Under the pieces are notes generated by a model. That model saw only the letters and a program-made list of their open reading frames with translations. It was not told the DNA's origin and made no database searches. This document shows, piece after piece, positions 48,461 through 60,010 of a stretch of DNA of 64,000 nt. How positions within the stretch are numbered: the stretch's first letter is position 1; each line of letters opens with the position of its first letter. Source of the stretch: Eremophila alpestris peregrina (taxonomy: Eukaryota; Chordata; Aves; Passeriformes; Alaudidae); assembly GCA_009792885.1 (NCBI GenBank), contig WMCF01000059.1, positions 4,147,345-4,211,344 of the forward strand, in the 5' to 3' direction. The position numbers and the translations under genes were made by a program.

Positions 48461-50049
48461 ACACACCCACGCGCTCCGGCACCCCCTGTGCTGCCGTGGG
48501 GCAGCTCCCGGCCCCGGGCCTGCCCCCAGCCCCTGCCCAGCCCCGGGGGCAAGTGGGGTGCCCTGGGCCAGTGTGGGGCTGGCCATGGACACGGTCACCG
48601 AGGAGGGCTGAGGATCTGTGGGTCTGGGTGGGAAACGGTGCTCCCCGGCTCCCCATCTCCCACACGGCTCCTCCTGGGTTCCAGGATTTCCCTCAGCCCA
48701 AGCTGCATCCACCCCAGGTCTCAGTGCCAAGAGATGGCCCTGCCTGTGGGGCAACGCTGCCCGCAGCGCCCAGTCAGACCCCAGCTCTGCAAGCTTAGGT
48801 TGTAAATCCACCCCTACAAGCCCAGGAATGCAGGATTCCTGCAGAACACCGGCTCCAGGGGGCAGGGAGGGTCCTGACCAGGTCCCCTGGAGAGTCAGGG
48901 ACCTCTCCCCAGAGGGTGTCCTGCTTGTCTGAGGGACAGGCCTATGGAGAAATTGGGGCAATCTTTGCACACAGCTTGGGGTAGCAGGGAGGAAAAGAGG
49001 ACATTTAGCAAGAATAGGAGATAAAATGGCTGTGCAAGAAATGACACGCCAGGCTATGAATGGGAGCAGAGAGTTCTCCCTCTGCCAAGCCACACTGCAG
49101 CAACTCGTTTGCAGAGAACCGAGCACCTCACTGCTGGTGTGACCAGTTTCAGGTCACAGCAAGTGCTGACAAAGCTCCTGCCAAGCCACAGGAGGCTGAT
49201 TCAGGAGAAGAGGAGCAGTCCCCATCAGGAGGGAGGCTGAGGAGAGGATGCCCAGAGCAGAGGCTTCCTGGGTGCTCCAGGACCTGGGTGCTTGTGCCAA
49301 CACTCAGAGGAGCAGAGCCCTCTGTGCTGCCAGATAGATCAGCTGTGGGAGAAAGGATGTGTGGAGTTTCTTTCCAGTGAGAATCAGCAGTGCCCAGGGC
49401 CTGACCTGGTGCTTTCACTCCCATCCATCAGGTTTTGTGTTTCCCTGGTGGTTTGTGTCCACATTTCATGTTTTGTAGGAACAAAAGCAGCATCAGAAAG
49501 CACAGACCAGGCTCCTGGGAAAGATGAGCTTCGTGCACTGTCCTTTTCCATGCTCCAGGATGCTCCTCCCATGAAACCCAGGAGTAGAAAGCCAGGTTTT
49601 GTCAATAAGACACAGGAGTAGAACAACTAGAGGGTGTTTATTTGTCTTTGGTTCCCTCTCCCCATCTTTCTTGACACCTTACCAAGGGATGCAGAGGCTT
49701 TACTCTGCTCCATCACCCATCCAGCTGGGACTTTTAGACCATGCCTAGGCAAGGCCTGCCTGGAGGAAAGTGGGTGCTGCCCAGGGCCGGGTGGGATGGA
49801 GTGGATGGAGTGAGTGGGTGCCCTCCTTTCCTGCTGGTGCTGAGCATTTCGTGGGTGGGGATCAGGCCGTGCTCTCCCGGCGCAGGCAGGAGCAGTGCAG
49901 CAATGCCCGGCTGTTGTTTTTCCCTGCCCCACTTGTTTCTCCTGAAAGCTCGATATCGATGCCAAGCGGTGTTTTCGCAAATCAATGACAGGCTGTCAGC
50001 GTCAGGTGGCTCCTGCACAACAAAGTGCCAGCTCTCGCAAACCTGTAAT
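48461..50049. other. Immediate 5' flank of PKP1, no gene seen
   Basis: GC-rich, mostly unique-looking sequence between the candidate core promoter and the CpG island. Open frames on both strands are composition effects. A noncoding first exon could lie here, but nothing marks one. Confidence 0.6.
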
Positions 50050-50900
50050 GTCACTTGGCCCGGGGCGAGGAACAGCCCTGTCCCCGTCCCCGCGGGAGAG
50101 CCGCGTGTTTATCGCATCCCGTCACTGCGCTCCGGCATCTCCCGGTTTCATAACTCGCCCAAATTGCTGAGCTGGGCTGCGGGGCTGCGGACAGGGAGCT
50201 TAGGGAGGCTTTCAGGAAACAATGGTTTCTTGGGGCGAGTTCGCACGGTTTAGCCCAAGGGAGGGAATCTCCCGGGGATTCTGCAACAGATTCCAAACGC
50301 GTATCTGGAAGAGCAAAAGGTGCTTAAACGAAGGCTTTTATCGCAGTTCTGTGCAAACTGCGGTTCTGGTATGGGGCTGGGGGTGTCCCCGAGCGGGGCG
50401 CGGGGAGCATCATCCCAGCCAGCCCAGCGCAGCCCCGGCGCAGCAGCAGCAGCAGCGGAGCTTTCATCCAGCAGCGCCCCGAGCAAATTCCCTGTCTGCC
50501 TTTGTGTCTGGAGCTCACGGGCAGAGCGGGCGAGGCTGAAAGGGACGCGAACCCCGAGCCGAACTCGGGGTGCGCTGGGCAGGTATGGCAGGGTTAATGA
50601 AATCAGGGTCATTACGGAGGCGGGCGGGGGTCGGGGGGCTCGGGGGTCCCGGCGCTGCCCGAGCGCGGCCAGCAGCGCATGGCGAGGCCGTGACTCACGC
50701 TCCGCACCCACTCCGGGACACGCCCTGTGCATCTGGGCTCTTCAAAGCATTTTTGTGCGAGTTCCTGGGATTCCTGCCAGCTGCCTGATCGCAATCAAAG
50801 CGCTCGCTGGCCCAATGCTGCTCCCAGAGAGGCGCAGGTTCCCTGTTCCAACTTGTCGGGCGCTCCTGAGCTGGAAGTGTCTGCGGCTCGCTCCAGTTCT
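50050..50900. promoter_or_regulatory. CpG island upstream of PKP1
   Basis: By my count the stretch has about 65 CpG dinucleotides in some 850 bases, against a handful per 500 bases on either side. It is GC-rich, lacks CR1 sequence, and holds an AP-1 consensus TGACTCA at 50,691-50,697 and a G-quadruplex motif. It lies 1.8-2.6 kb upstream of the PKP1 start codon. It could be the main or an alternative PKP1 promoter, a promoter of an unrecognised noncoding transcript, or an enhancer. Long open frames inside it are a by-product of the GC-rich, stop-poor composition. Confidence 0.7.
50622..50646 (+). other. G-quadruplex motif in the CpG island
   Basis: Four G runs of 3, 5, 6 and 5 bases are separated by loops of 1, 2 and 3 bases. 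This fits the standard intramolecular G-quadruplex pattern on the plus strand. Short loops favour a stable parallel fold. Confidence 0.75.
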
Positions 50901-51862
50901 GGGGGAATAATTGCCCCCAGCCCTGGTGTCCAGCAGCTGGGGCTTACTTCAGCACCGGGGGTTGATTCTTCCTCCGGGCAGGTGGCCGCCAGGAGGGGCA
51001 AGGTGCGGATGCTGGGAATTTCTCGCATTTCCCAGGATAATGCCTTTTTCTGAGCAGTGAGCACTGCTGAGACTTTCCAGAGCCTGGCAAGGTTTCTGCA
51101 GGAGGGAACCTGCTCTTCAGACTTGCACACCTTGCTTTCACTCTGCCTGCCTTGAAAGTGTGGGACCAGAAAGCACCATAGGAAAGGGGCAGATGGAGAG
51201 CTCAGATCCAACAGGGTAACAGGATATACCTGGAAGGGAACATGGAGCTGCCACGGTGAGGAAAGCCAGGAAGAAGCCTGCTGAGACTTGTGGCAAGGCT
51301 GTTCTTGAGCAAAACCTCCCCTCCACTCCTTGCACACGTGTGGCACTGTGAGGTTTTTGGGGTGGTGCTGTGGGAGGACAAGAAGGCAACAGTGCCAGGC
51401 AGGTCATGGGCTGGCCCTTGGCAAATCAGGGATACTTCTCCAGCCCCAGAGATCTCCCGGTGTGCATGGGAGTAAGGAAATCCCTGATTTCTCCCCAAAA
51501 CAAAAGGATGCTTCAAGCAGAGCAGCTGCCTCCAGCCAGCTGAAAGCCTGGGCTGCATAAGGGAGATAAAAGGCTTGGGAACATCACTGAGGTGTTCCCT
51601 GACAGAAACATGGAATTCGTGCGTTAGGAAGGGGCTGCCCCTCTGCCCAAAGCAGGGCTGAACTAACTCAGGACCAGTGGAGGTTTGATGGAGATTCCAC
51701 AGCCTCTCAGGCCTCTCTGCCAGTATTTGACTGTATTTGACTGCTCCAGCATTTGACTCATGGTGAATTGTTTTTCAGGTATCTAAAAGGAATTTCCCAT
51801 GTCCCAGCTTGTTCCAGTTGCCTCTCCTCTCCCCATGCTCCTCAGAAGGTGTGACTCCATTT

Positions 51863-52330
51863 TCACAGAATCCCAGAATGGATTGATTGACTTGGAACTG
51901 ATCTCAAAGCTCATTCTGTTCCAACCCCTGCCACAGGCTGGGACACCTTCCACTAGCCCAGGTTGCTCCAAGCCCCATCCAACCTGGCCTTGGACACTTC
52001 CAGGGATGGGGCAGCCACAGCTGCTCTGGGCACCCTGTGCCAGGGCCTCCCCACTCTCACAGGGAACAATTCCTTCCCACTATCCCATCTAACCCTGCCC
52101 TCTGGCAGTGGGAAGCCATTGCCCCTTGGGAATGGTCCTGTTCCTCCAGGCCCTTGTCCCACATCCCTCTCCAGATGTCTTGGAGACCCTTTAGGCACTG
52201 GGAAAGGAGCTCTAAGGTGGACCTGTCTCTTCTCCAGGTCTACATCCCCAGTTCTCCTAGCCTGGCTCCAGAGCAGAGGGGCTCCAGCCCTTGTGGTGTC
52301 TCCATGGCCTCTGGACTTGCTCCGTCCTCT
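51863..52330 (-). mobile_element. CR1 LINE 3' fragment
   Basis: Reverse-complement copy from TCACAGAATCCCAGAATGG through CCAACCTGGCCTTGGACACT to the CCTCTGGACTTGCTCC region. It lies in the 5' flank of PKP1. Confidence 0.92.
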
Positions 52331-52359
52331 CTGTTAACTCTATTAATTCTGTTGATTGG

Positions 52360-52475
52360 CTGCGGAGAGCTGAAAGATCTCTCTAAACTTTCCCTTCTTC
52401 AATCTGAGCAAACCCAGCTCTCCCAGCCTTTCCTTTGTCTCCTGTTCTCCAGTCCTGACCACCCTGGGGCTGAAG
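52360..52475 (-). mobile_element. Second CR1-derived fragment, abutting the previous copy
   Basis: After the previous copy reaches the CTGGACTTGCTCC landmark, the CTTCTTCAATCTGAGCAAAC and CCCAGCTCTCCCAGCCTTTC landmarks occur again. They lie 3' of that point in a normal CR1, so this is a second, partial copy or a duplication. Confidence 0.55.
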
Positions 52476-55400
52476 GTCAGGCCAAGCTTTTGTCAGCTGG
52501 ACCTCCACGTGCTCACATTTTGGATTCCCTGCCTTTGCTGCCCCTGTTGGTGGCAAATGTCACATGTAGGGGACAGGGGGCACCAGGCAGGACAGGGTGG
52601 CTCTGGGTTGGAGAACACCCTTAGGGCTCAGTGCAGGGGACTGCCAGCACCTCCAGACTCAGCACCGTCACGGCTGAGGACACAGATTGTCCCCCCCTGC
52701 CCCTCCCTATGCTTGGGCATCCCCTGACAAACAGGTCCCACCTCTGATGAGCAACAGCATCACAGCTCTGAACTGCTCAAAGCTCCAAGGGCTGTGCAGG
52801 CCTGACAGCAGGGAAAAAGGGACATGGTCAGCAGGTCACTCTGGAAACTGGCACCAGGACTGGTCGTGCAGCTGCCAGGGAAGGGCAGGCCCAGGGAGGT
52901 GCCCTGGGAGGGAAGGATGGTGATAGAGCAGGAAGGATCTCTGCTTCCCCTCCAGGACAAGGCCAACCCACCCAGTTTTCATCTCCTTGTGTCCCCATCT
53001 CACTTGAGGAGCCTCTCCAGAACAGGCCAAGGAGCTGCTGCTCTCTCCCATCTCTTCCCAGTCCTCTCTGCCAGGCTGTGCCCTGGTCAGGGGGAGCTCC
53101 CCCTGCTCTGTCTCCTGTCCCAGTTCTGGGAAGGAGCTGCACTGGGGGGAGATGCTGCACACCCAGACTCACCTGGGACCCTGCTGGCAAAGCCCCTCCT
53201 TGCTACAGACCTGGCCCAGCAGCCCAAGGGCAAAGCCTGAGGTGGAGTTTGAGTCTGAGATTGAGCCCCAGGACACTGCACAGAGAGCCCAGCTCAGGAT
53301 CCCTGGAGCTGGCCCTGTCCCAGGGACTTCCTTGGTGCTGGTGAAACCTCCGTGGCAGGGTGTGACATCCTCAGAGAGGACATGTGGGAGGACATGGTGC
53401 AAGGAGGAACTCCTTGTGCTCGTGGCACAGTCAGGGGGTGCAGTCTGTTCTTGGGGCCCCATTACCTGGGATTGCTGCAAGAGCCTTCCCTTGAAAGTGG
53501 GCCCTGCTGGGATGTCAGTGTGGGAGGCTGCTCTGGGTGTCTGGGTCAGTGGTCACAGTGCCCTGTGCTGGTCCCCCCTCAGGCCTGGGGTCTCCTGGCT
53601 GCCCATGGGGACTTGCCAGCCCCTCAGCAAGGTTATGTCCCCATGACAGGCTGCCAAGTGGCACTGCCATGTTTGTCCTGTCATGGGGAGGAGCAGAACA
53701 TGGGATCACAGCTTTGCAGTGATGCCATCTCCAGGCCCAGCCTCCTGTCCTCCCGAATTCCAGGAAGATTTTTCTGCCACTGCCAACACAGGTCAGTCCT
53801 TGCCAGATGAAAACCCTGGGCTGACCCTGTGCCCGTGGTGTCCTGGCCCCAGCACTGCTGCCCAGCAGGACGTGCCATGGCAGACAAGAATCACTGAAAC
53901 CACTCTTCCCTTCCTCTGGAAAAGCAGCTGCTCCTGGACTTTGCCTCTCCACTCTCCTCGATGTCTGCACTGGGAAGGCTCCAATTCCTGCACAGCACCT
54001 GATTCCTCCCTGAGGTGGGATGCACCAGGCTGTGCTGATGGGGACCTTCCTCCCGCTACGTGCATCCTGTGCAATCCCTGAGGAGAAGATGGTTGAGAAG
54101 AGAGCGCAGACAGATTCCCAAGTTACTCCCAGGACCAACTGCGCAGCACCAGACTTCCACCAAGGAAGGCTCTGGGTGCCAAGGGACCACTCTGGGGTCA
54201 CTCACAAGGTGGGACACACAGAGCAGGGCTGACCCATGGGCCTCATCCTCCATCCCACCCCACTCCAGAGGCCCAGGGGTCCTGTGGTGCTGGGGGCAAA
54301 CCCAAGGAGGAGGGGATGAAGACAGCACTGGATGCCAAGTGTGGGACAAAGCTGCTTCTCCCAGGTTTTATTTACTTCCTTGGCACCCACTGAGGGCTGC
54401 AGGGAGGGACTTAGGTGATAAAAATTCCAGCAGGAAAGGATGAACAGGATAATCTGAAAGCTCATACTGTGTTCTGGGGTTTTTTAACCCTGTTAAATAA
54501 AAACTACTCTGAACCACACCATGGGTTTATGAAAATCATGTTACTGACACTATTACTGAAGGGTATCTTTTATTTTAACACTGAAACCCAACACCAGAGA
54601 TTAGAGATCACACTTGAGGCCAATCAGCATGGCCTGCAGAGGTTCTCTGTTTCATTCCAGCTTTCCAGGAATGGTCCATCCTGGATTGGGTTTGCAAGGT
54701 GGACAAGTATCCACATGTTCACCTCCAGACTGAGCAGGGAAGCACAGATTTTCCAAGAGAATTTGTGACCTGGCACCTGAACCATCATCAGGAAACAGTG
54801 CTAGAGATGAGCAAGGAGCTTCCCTGACATCCAAGGGGGTGTCCAAGCATCCAAGTCATTCCTGCACAGTCGGTGCTGACACGATTACTGTGTCTGCAGA
54901 CAGGTCTGTCCTTGCAAATTCCCCTCTGGATTGGAAATGTGCTGAAGCACCAGGCTGAACTTCTGCAGTGCTGTTTCTGTGTGTGAGGGGAGGTTGGGCA
55001 CTGGGAAGCTGAGCACTGCCAGAGCAGCCCCTCTCCCTGTGGCTCCACATCCCAAGGAGTGAGCAGGGACAGCTCAGACTGGGACAGCCTGACCAGGCTC
55101 TGACCCCTGGCCAGAGGAGCTCGGGGCAGGGCAGGTGTGACCTCCCCTCAGCCTGGCTTTAGGGATTCATTCCACCTCCCAGGTGCTTGGCTGAGCTCCT
55201 GCTCCACATCCCAGCAGCCTCAGACACCTCAGAGGGAGCTGGTGACACTCTCTGGCAAATCCAAAGGGGAGTCAGATGCAGAAAAGGCGGGGCTGATGTT
55301 TGACCATGGCACAAAGCCAAGGAGAAGGAGACATGCTCCAGAGTCCATCCCTGCCCTTCTGCCACACATCTCTGTCTGGGATTGAGAAGACTGATCAAGT

Positions 55401-58400
55401 CATCTGTGCAGGAATGTCCCACACAGCCTTGTCCTGTGGAGGGAAAGCAGGTGGTGCTTGGGCCACACTCAGTTTCCAGGCTGCCAAAGCCAAGGAAGAA
55501 TTGTCACTGTCAGGGGACATCTCCCTCTCTTGTGTCTCCTGCAGGATGCAACAAGCTCCTGGGAACAGTGTGGGAACTGTCAGTGCCCTTCAGGTCAGGG
55601 AAACCAGGAAAGATTGGGAGGACTCAGGGAGGTCCTGAGCCCCAGGTCGTGTTCAAAGCAGGGCTCAGTGCAAGGCCAGCTCAAGTGACTCCAGTCCTTG
55701 CCCCGGTGAGCTCTCAGAGAAAATCCCATCCCAAGGCTGCACAACTCTCATGGGAAAAGCTTTTTCCTGATGGACAGTTGGGATTGTCCCTGTTGCAGCT
55801 GCTGCACGGTGTCACTTGTCCTTTTCCAGAGCACCCTGCAGGGCTCTGAGCCTTTCCCAGAGGGACAAGGAGACCTCTGGGGAATCTCTGAGGAACTTTT
55901 GGGGAACCCCTGCTTCTCCAGGCTGGAGTCACCTCCTCACTCAGCCCTGGGTTTGGTTTCCTCTGGCTCCAAAGGTCTTCCCTGAGAAGGGAAAAACAGG
56001 GGTTTCAGCAAATTAACCAACAACTTCGTGGACTTAAAGAGAGTTTCCATGTGCAGACCAGGAGTGAACATTATGCAACCAAAACTGGCCAGGTGTAACC
56101 ATTTTAAACTCCAAACTCACAACATCCAGGGGACAGCCAACCCACCTGTGGGGGGGGGGGGCGGGGGGGGATTGAGGGGTCTGACAGCAAAACATTTTGT
56201 GCTTTTTTGCCATTTCTGCAAACTCAAGGCTCTTGCTGGGCAGTGGAAACTGCCAAGGCTGCAGAGGAGGTTCACCCCTTCTGTGGCATGAAGGGGCCAC
56301 ATTTCTCTGTGCTTTACAGGCACTGTAGCTGCTGAGGTTGGAATACACAGGTAATTCCATAAAAATACCTCATTAGGGACTGGTCTGCTGCTTAGGGGTG
56401 GCTGAAAAGGAAATCTTACATTGCTTCTGTAGATCAAAGTGCCTCATGCTCCTCCTGTAATCACACCAGGCTGATATTTGTCCAGTGATTACTCTGGAGA
56501 ACCAGGGAGGTGGTTTCAGGAGTGACTGAGAAGCAGCTGTCCTCAATGGGTTTTAATCTCTGATTTAACTTGATTTGACAAAATGCAATAAAATTTAGAG
56601 CCTTCTGGGCAGAAATGGGGTTTAGCACAAGTTTTCCAGACACTTCTACTCCATATTCCACTTGAGGCCTCATGTCCTGGGAATTTCCTGCCCTTCTGGG
56701 GAACAGAACAAGAGAGGAAAGAGACCCTTGCTGCAGTCCAGCAGCAGCTTTGGGAGGAGGGAACCTTGTTGGGAAGAGAAACTTCTTGTTCTTGGCACAG
56801 CACATGGCATCCAAAGCATCTGCTCTGGTTGTGGGAAGGCAAAGAGAACAAATGTGCAACTAGGACACTTTTTCAACATTGGCCAGGATGAGAAGTCCTG
56901 TCCCAGTGGCTGGGACAAGGAAACACTGGCCAAGGGGACCCCCACCCTCCCATGGGTGTCCTGAGGGTCTGCCCTGCTCAGCAACATTGGAAGAGTCATC
57001 ACAACAAGAGGCACAGAGACTGACCTGGGGTCCTCGGGTCATCCATCATCCATCCATGGATGGGCTCCCAGCCATCCTGCTTTGGGACATCTCTCCTAAG
57101 AACAGAGATCTTGCTCTCAGACTCTCGTGGTGGCCTGTGACATAATAATTGTTCTCAGAGGGCTTTTTCCTGTGTCAGAAATAACTGGAGGGAAGGTGAG
57201 GAGGTTTTTTATAGCACAAGCCCCAGGCTTTATCCTGGAGAGAGCTGGGTGGAACAGCTCAGAAGAAGCTGGAGGGAATTGGTGGTGGAGGAGGCTGGGC
57301 TGGAGCTGCTCCCTGAACCCTCCCTGCACCCCAGGGACACCAGGACAGGGGTGTCACACACTCGAGGCACCCACTGAGGGTCCAGTGTGGGACAGCTTTC
57401 TCCAAGGCCCACAGAAACCCAAAAAGCCCAAGACAGCTGCTGAAATGGGCTGGGCAGCACCACAGCACCTTCCCTCAGTGCCTGGCCATTCCCACAGGGA
57501 GCAGAGTGTCCCAAGGGCTCCTGGGGACACTCCCAAGGGCTCCATGTGCTCCTGGGCTTTCACAGCCAATGCTGCCCTGGGGGCAGGAGGCTGCACCTGA
57601 ACTCTCCCCTGTCCTGGCTGCTGGGGAGGGGGCATGGAGAGAACAGTCCCTGGACTCTTCCTATCCCTGAAAAGGAGGAGTTTGAGGGGGGTAAAAGGGA
57701 GCTGTTGATGATTTGATGCGTGCCTTTTACTCCATGGAGCTGCTGCACTGGAGCCTTTAAGAAGACAGACCCCCCCTTTTGAGGGGTCACAGAACCCTGC
57801 ATTGGAGCACGGAAAGTACCTGGAGACTTTTTGTGCTTCCCTCCCACCCTGGACCATCCAAATCTTGCCCCATGAGATTCCCTCCAGCACAGAGGGCCAG
57901 CAGCCAGGACAGTGGCACCCCACAGCAGGGATAGGGGTGACAGGGAAGCTCTGGACACTGCCCTGTGGCCAGTTTGGATGTGAGCAGCCATGCCTGTGGT
58001 TCCTCACACGTGCCCTGGGCTCAGCTCTCAGGACAGGGAGGAATGGTCAGTGCTGGCCACAATTTCTGCTGCCCACAGGTCCCGTGGTGTGGGGCTGACC
58101 CACATTTGGGATTGTGCTAAAGGCAATGAGCTGCTCTCTGGGCACTTTTCCAGAAGGTGGCACAGGGAGGTGGTGCAGCCCTGCTGAGCCAGGTGCCCTC
58201 TCCTCAGCCTGGCTCCCTTTGGACAAGGCTCCAGGAGCTGTGAATTCCTGGCTGGACGAGTTCTAAAATCCAGTTCTCAGCTCCTTCTCCCAAACACGTG
58301 TCCCTGTAATAGAGGAGTTTATCCTCTGCTGGAATGAAGCAACCCAACCCTCCCCTTGCATTGCTGAGCCTTTCAAGCATCCTTTGATAAGCAGTGTGAG

Positions 58401-58794
58401 CACAGCTCCCTGGGCATTGCCACATCTCCTGGCGTGCTCTGCCCTGCCAAAGCTGAGTTCCAAGCTGGTTATAAATTAGGCTCCACGCTCGGCTTTCATC
58501 TGCTCCCCGAGCAGCGGGCGGGGGCAGAGGCCACGCCAGGGCAGAGAAGCAGGGCGTGTGCAGGGGAGAGGCAGGGCCAGGCTGGGGCAGCAGAGCCCCC
58601 TCAGCCCCTGCCAGCCCCGCAGTAGGTGGGGGGGAAGTGGCTGCTGCAGCCAGAGAAGGGGCTGAGCTCTGGGGGACAAGGACAGCACAGAAACCTGGGG
58701 TTCCCTGAGCAGTGACAGCAGCAGGAGCAGCACCAGCACCAGGCAAAGAGGCAGGAGAAGATGGGGAAGGGTCTGGAGGGGAAATCGTGAGGAG
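52476..58794. other. Intergenic 5' flank, no gene recognised
   Basis: Moderately GC-rich sequence with a poly-G tract at 56,150-56,170. Neither strand gives an exon with a recognisable domain; immunoglobulin or fibronectin exons expected of IGFN1 (the human upstream neighbour) are absent. Many 100-230 codon open frames overlap on both strands, which argues for composition rather than coding. Confidence 0.6.
56150..56170 (+). repeat. Poly-G tract (G12-C-G8)
   Basis: An almost pure run of guanines interrupted by one cytosine lies in the 5' flank. Runs of this kind are prone to length errors in sequencing. Confidence 0.9.
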
Positions 58795-59157
58795 TGACTG
58801 AGGGCATTTGCTTTGTTCAGCTGGGAAGAGCTGAGGTCAAACCTCAGCAGGGAGTGCAGCTCTGATCTCTGCTCTCTGTGATAGTGACAGGAGCTGAGGG
58901 AAGGGCTGGAGCTGGGCCAGGGGAGGGTTAGGCTGGAGATCAGGGAAAGGTTCTTCCCCCAGAGGGTGCTGGGCACTGCCCAGGCTCCCCAGGGAATGGG
59001 CACAGCCCCGAGGCTGCCAGAGCTCCAGGAGTGTTTGGACAATGCTCTCAGGGATGCACAGGGTGGGATTGTTGGGGTGTCTGTGCAGGGCAGGGGTTGG
59101 ACTGGATGGTCCTGGTGGATCAATTCCAGCTCAGGAGATTCTGTTATTCTCTGAGGG
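58795..59157 (+). mobile_element. CR1 LINE 3' fragment
   Basis: Plus-strand copy with GGTTAGGCTGGAGATCAGGG, TTCTTCCCCCAGAGGGTGCT, GGGGTTGGACTGGATGGTCC and a terminal GATTCTGTTATTCTCTGA. It is of a subfamily different from the others in the window. Confidence 0.88.
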
Positions 59158-59584
59158 AGCACCATCCCATCAAAAGGACCACACAGAGGGCAGGTGGCTG
59201 TACACAGACAAAGAGGGGAGAAAGGCAGAGCTGTGGGCACAGGAATAAACAAATACTGCACAAGCCACCATGTCTGGAACCTCCAACTACTCCAAGGGCC
59301 ATCCTGGAGGGAATGGAATTGCCCAGACTGGAGCTTTGGGCCAGGTCAGAGCAAGGCTTTCCTGCACAGGAGCGAGGAAGTGAGAGGAAATGTCATGTGC
59401 AGGGTAACAGAACTTCCCAGGTCAGAGCCTCTGGGTCTGTCATGCAAATCTGCATCTGCTGCAGAAGCTGAGCCTGCCCAGGGTGAGGAGGAGCCCGAAT
59501 CACTGGAAGGCTGAGGGAAACCAGCATGAGCCACTGCATGCAATGGCAGTTTGCTGCTCACTGTGGTTTTGTTCACATTTCTTT

Positions 59585-60010
59585 TCATAGAATCCCAGAA
59601 TGGCTGGGTTGGAAGTGACCTCAAAACTCATCCCATTCCACCCCCTACCATGGGTAGAGACACCTTCTGCTATCCCAGGTTGCTCCAAGCCCCATCCAGC
59701 CTGGCCTTGGACACTTCCAGGGGATGGAGCAGCCACAGCTGCTCTGGGCACCCTGTGCCAGGGCCTCACCACCCTCACAGGGAGGAATTCCATACCAGTA
59801 TCCCACCTAAACCTGCCCTCTGGCAGTGGGAAGCCATTCTCCTTGTCCTGTCCCTCCAGGCCCTTGTCCCAGGGTTCCCTCCAGCTCTCCTGGAGCCCCT
59901 CTAGGTGCTGGAAGAGGCTCTAAGGTTTTCCCCAGAGCCTTCCCTTCTCCAGGCTGGATAGCTCCAATTTCAGCATGTTCCTTTCTCTCTGAGTTTTTGG
60001 ATACCTCTGG
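59585..60010 (-). mobile_element. CR1 LINE 3' fragment
   Basis: Reverse-complement copy from TTCATAGAATCCCAGAATGG through CCAGCCTGGCCTTGGACACT to CCCTTCTCCAGGCTGGATAG. It lies in the 5' flank. Confidence 0.92.

Noticed and set aside
50320..50910. 196-codon plus-strand open frame in the CpG island
   Set aside because: Composition is that of translated GC-rich DNA (Ala, Arg, Ser, Gly, Pro), with no domain and an overlapping frame on the other strand.
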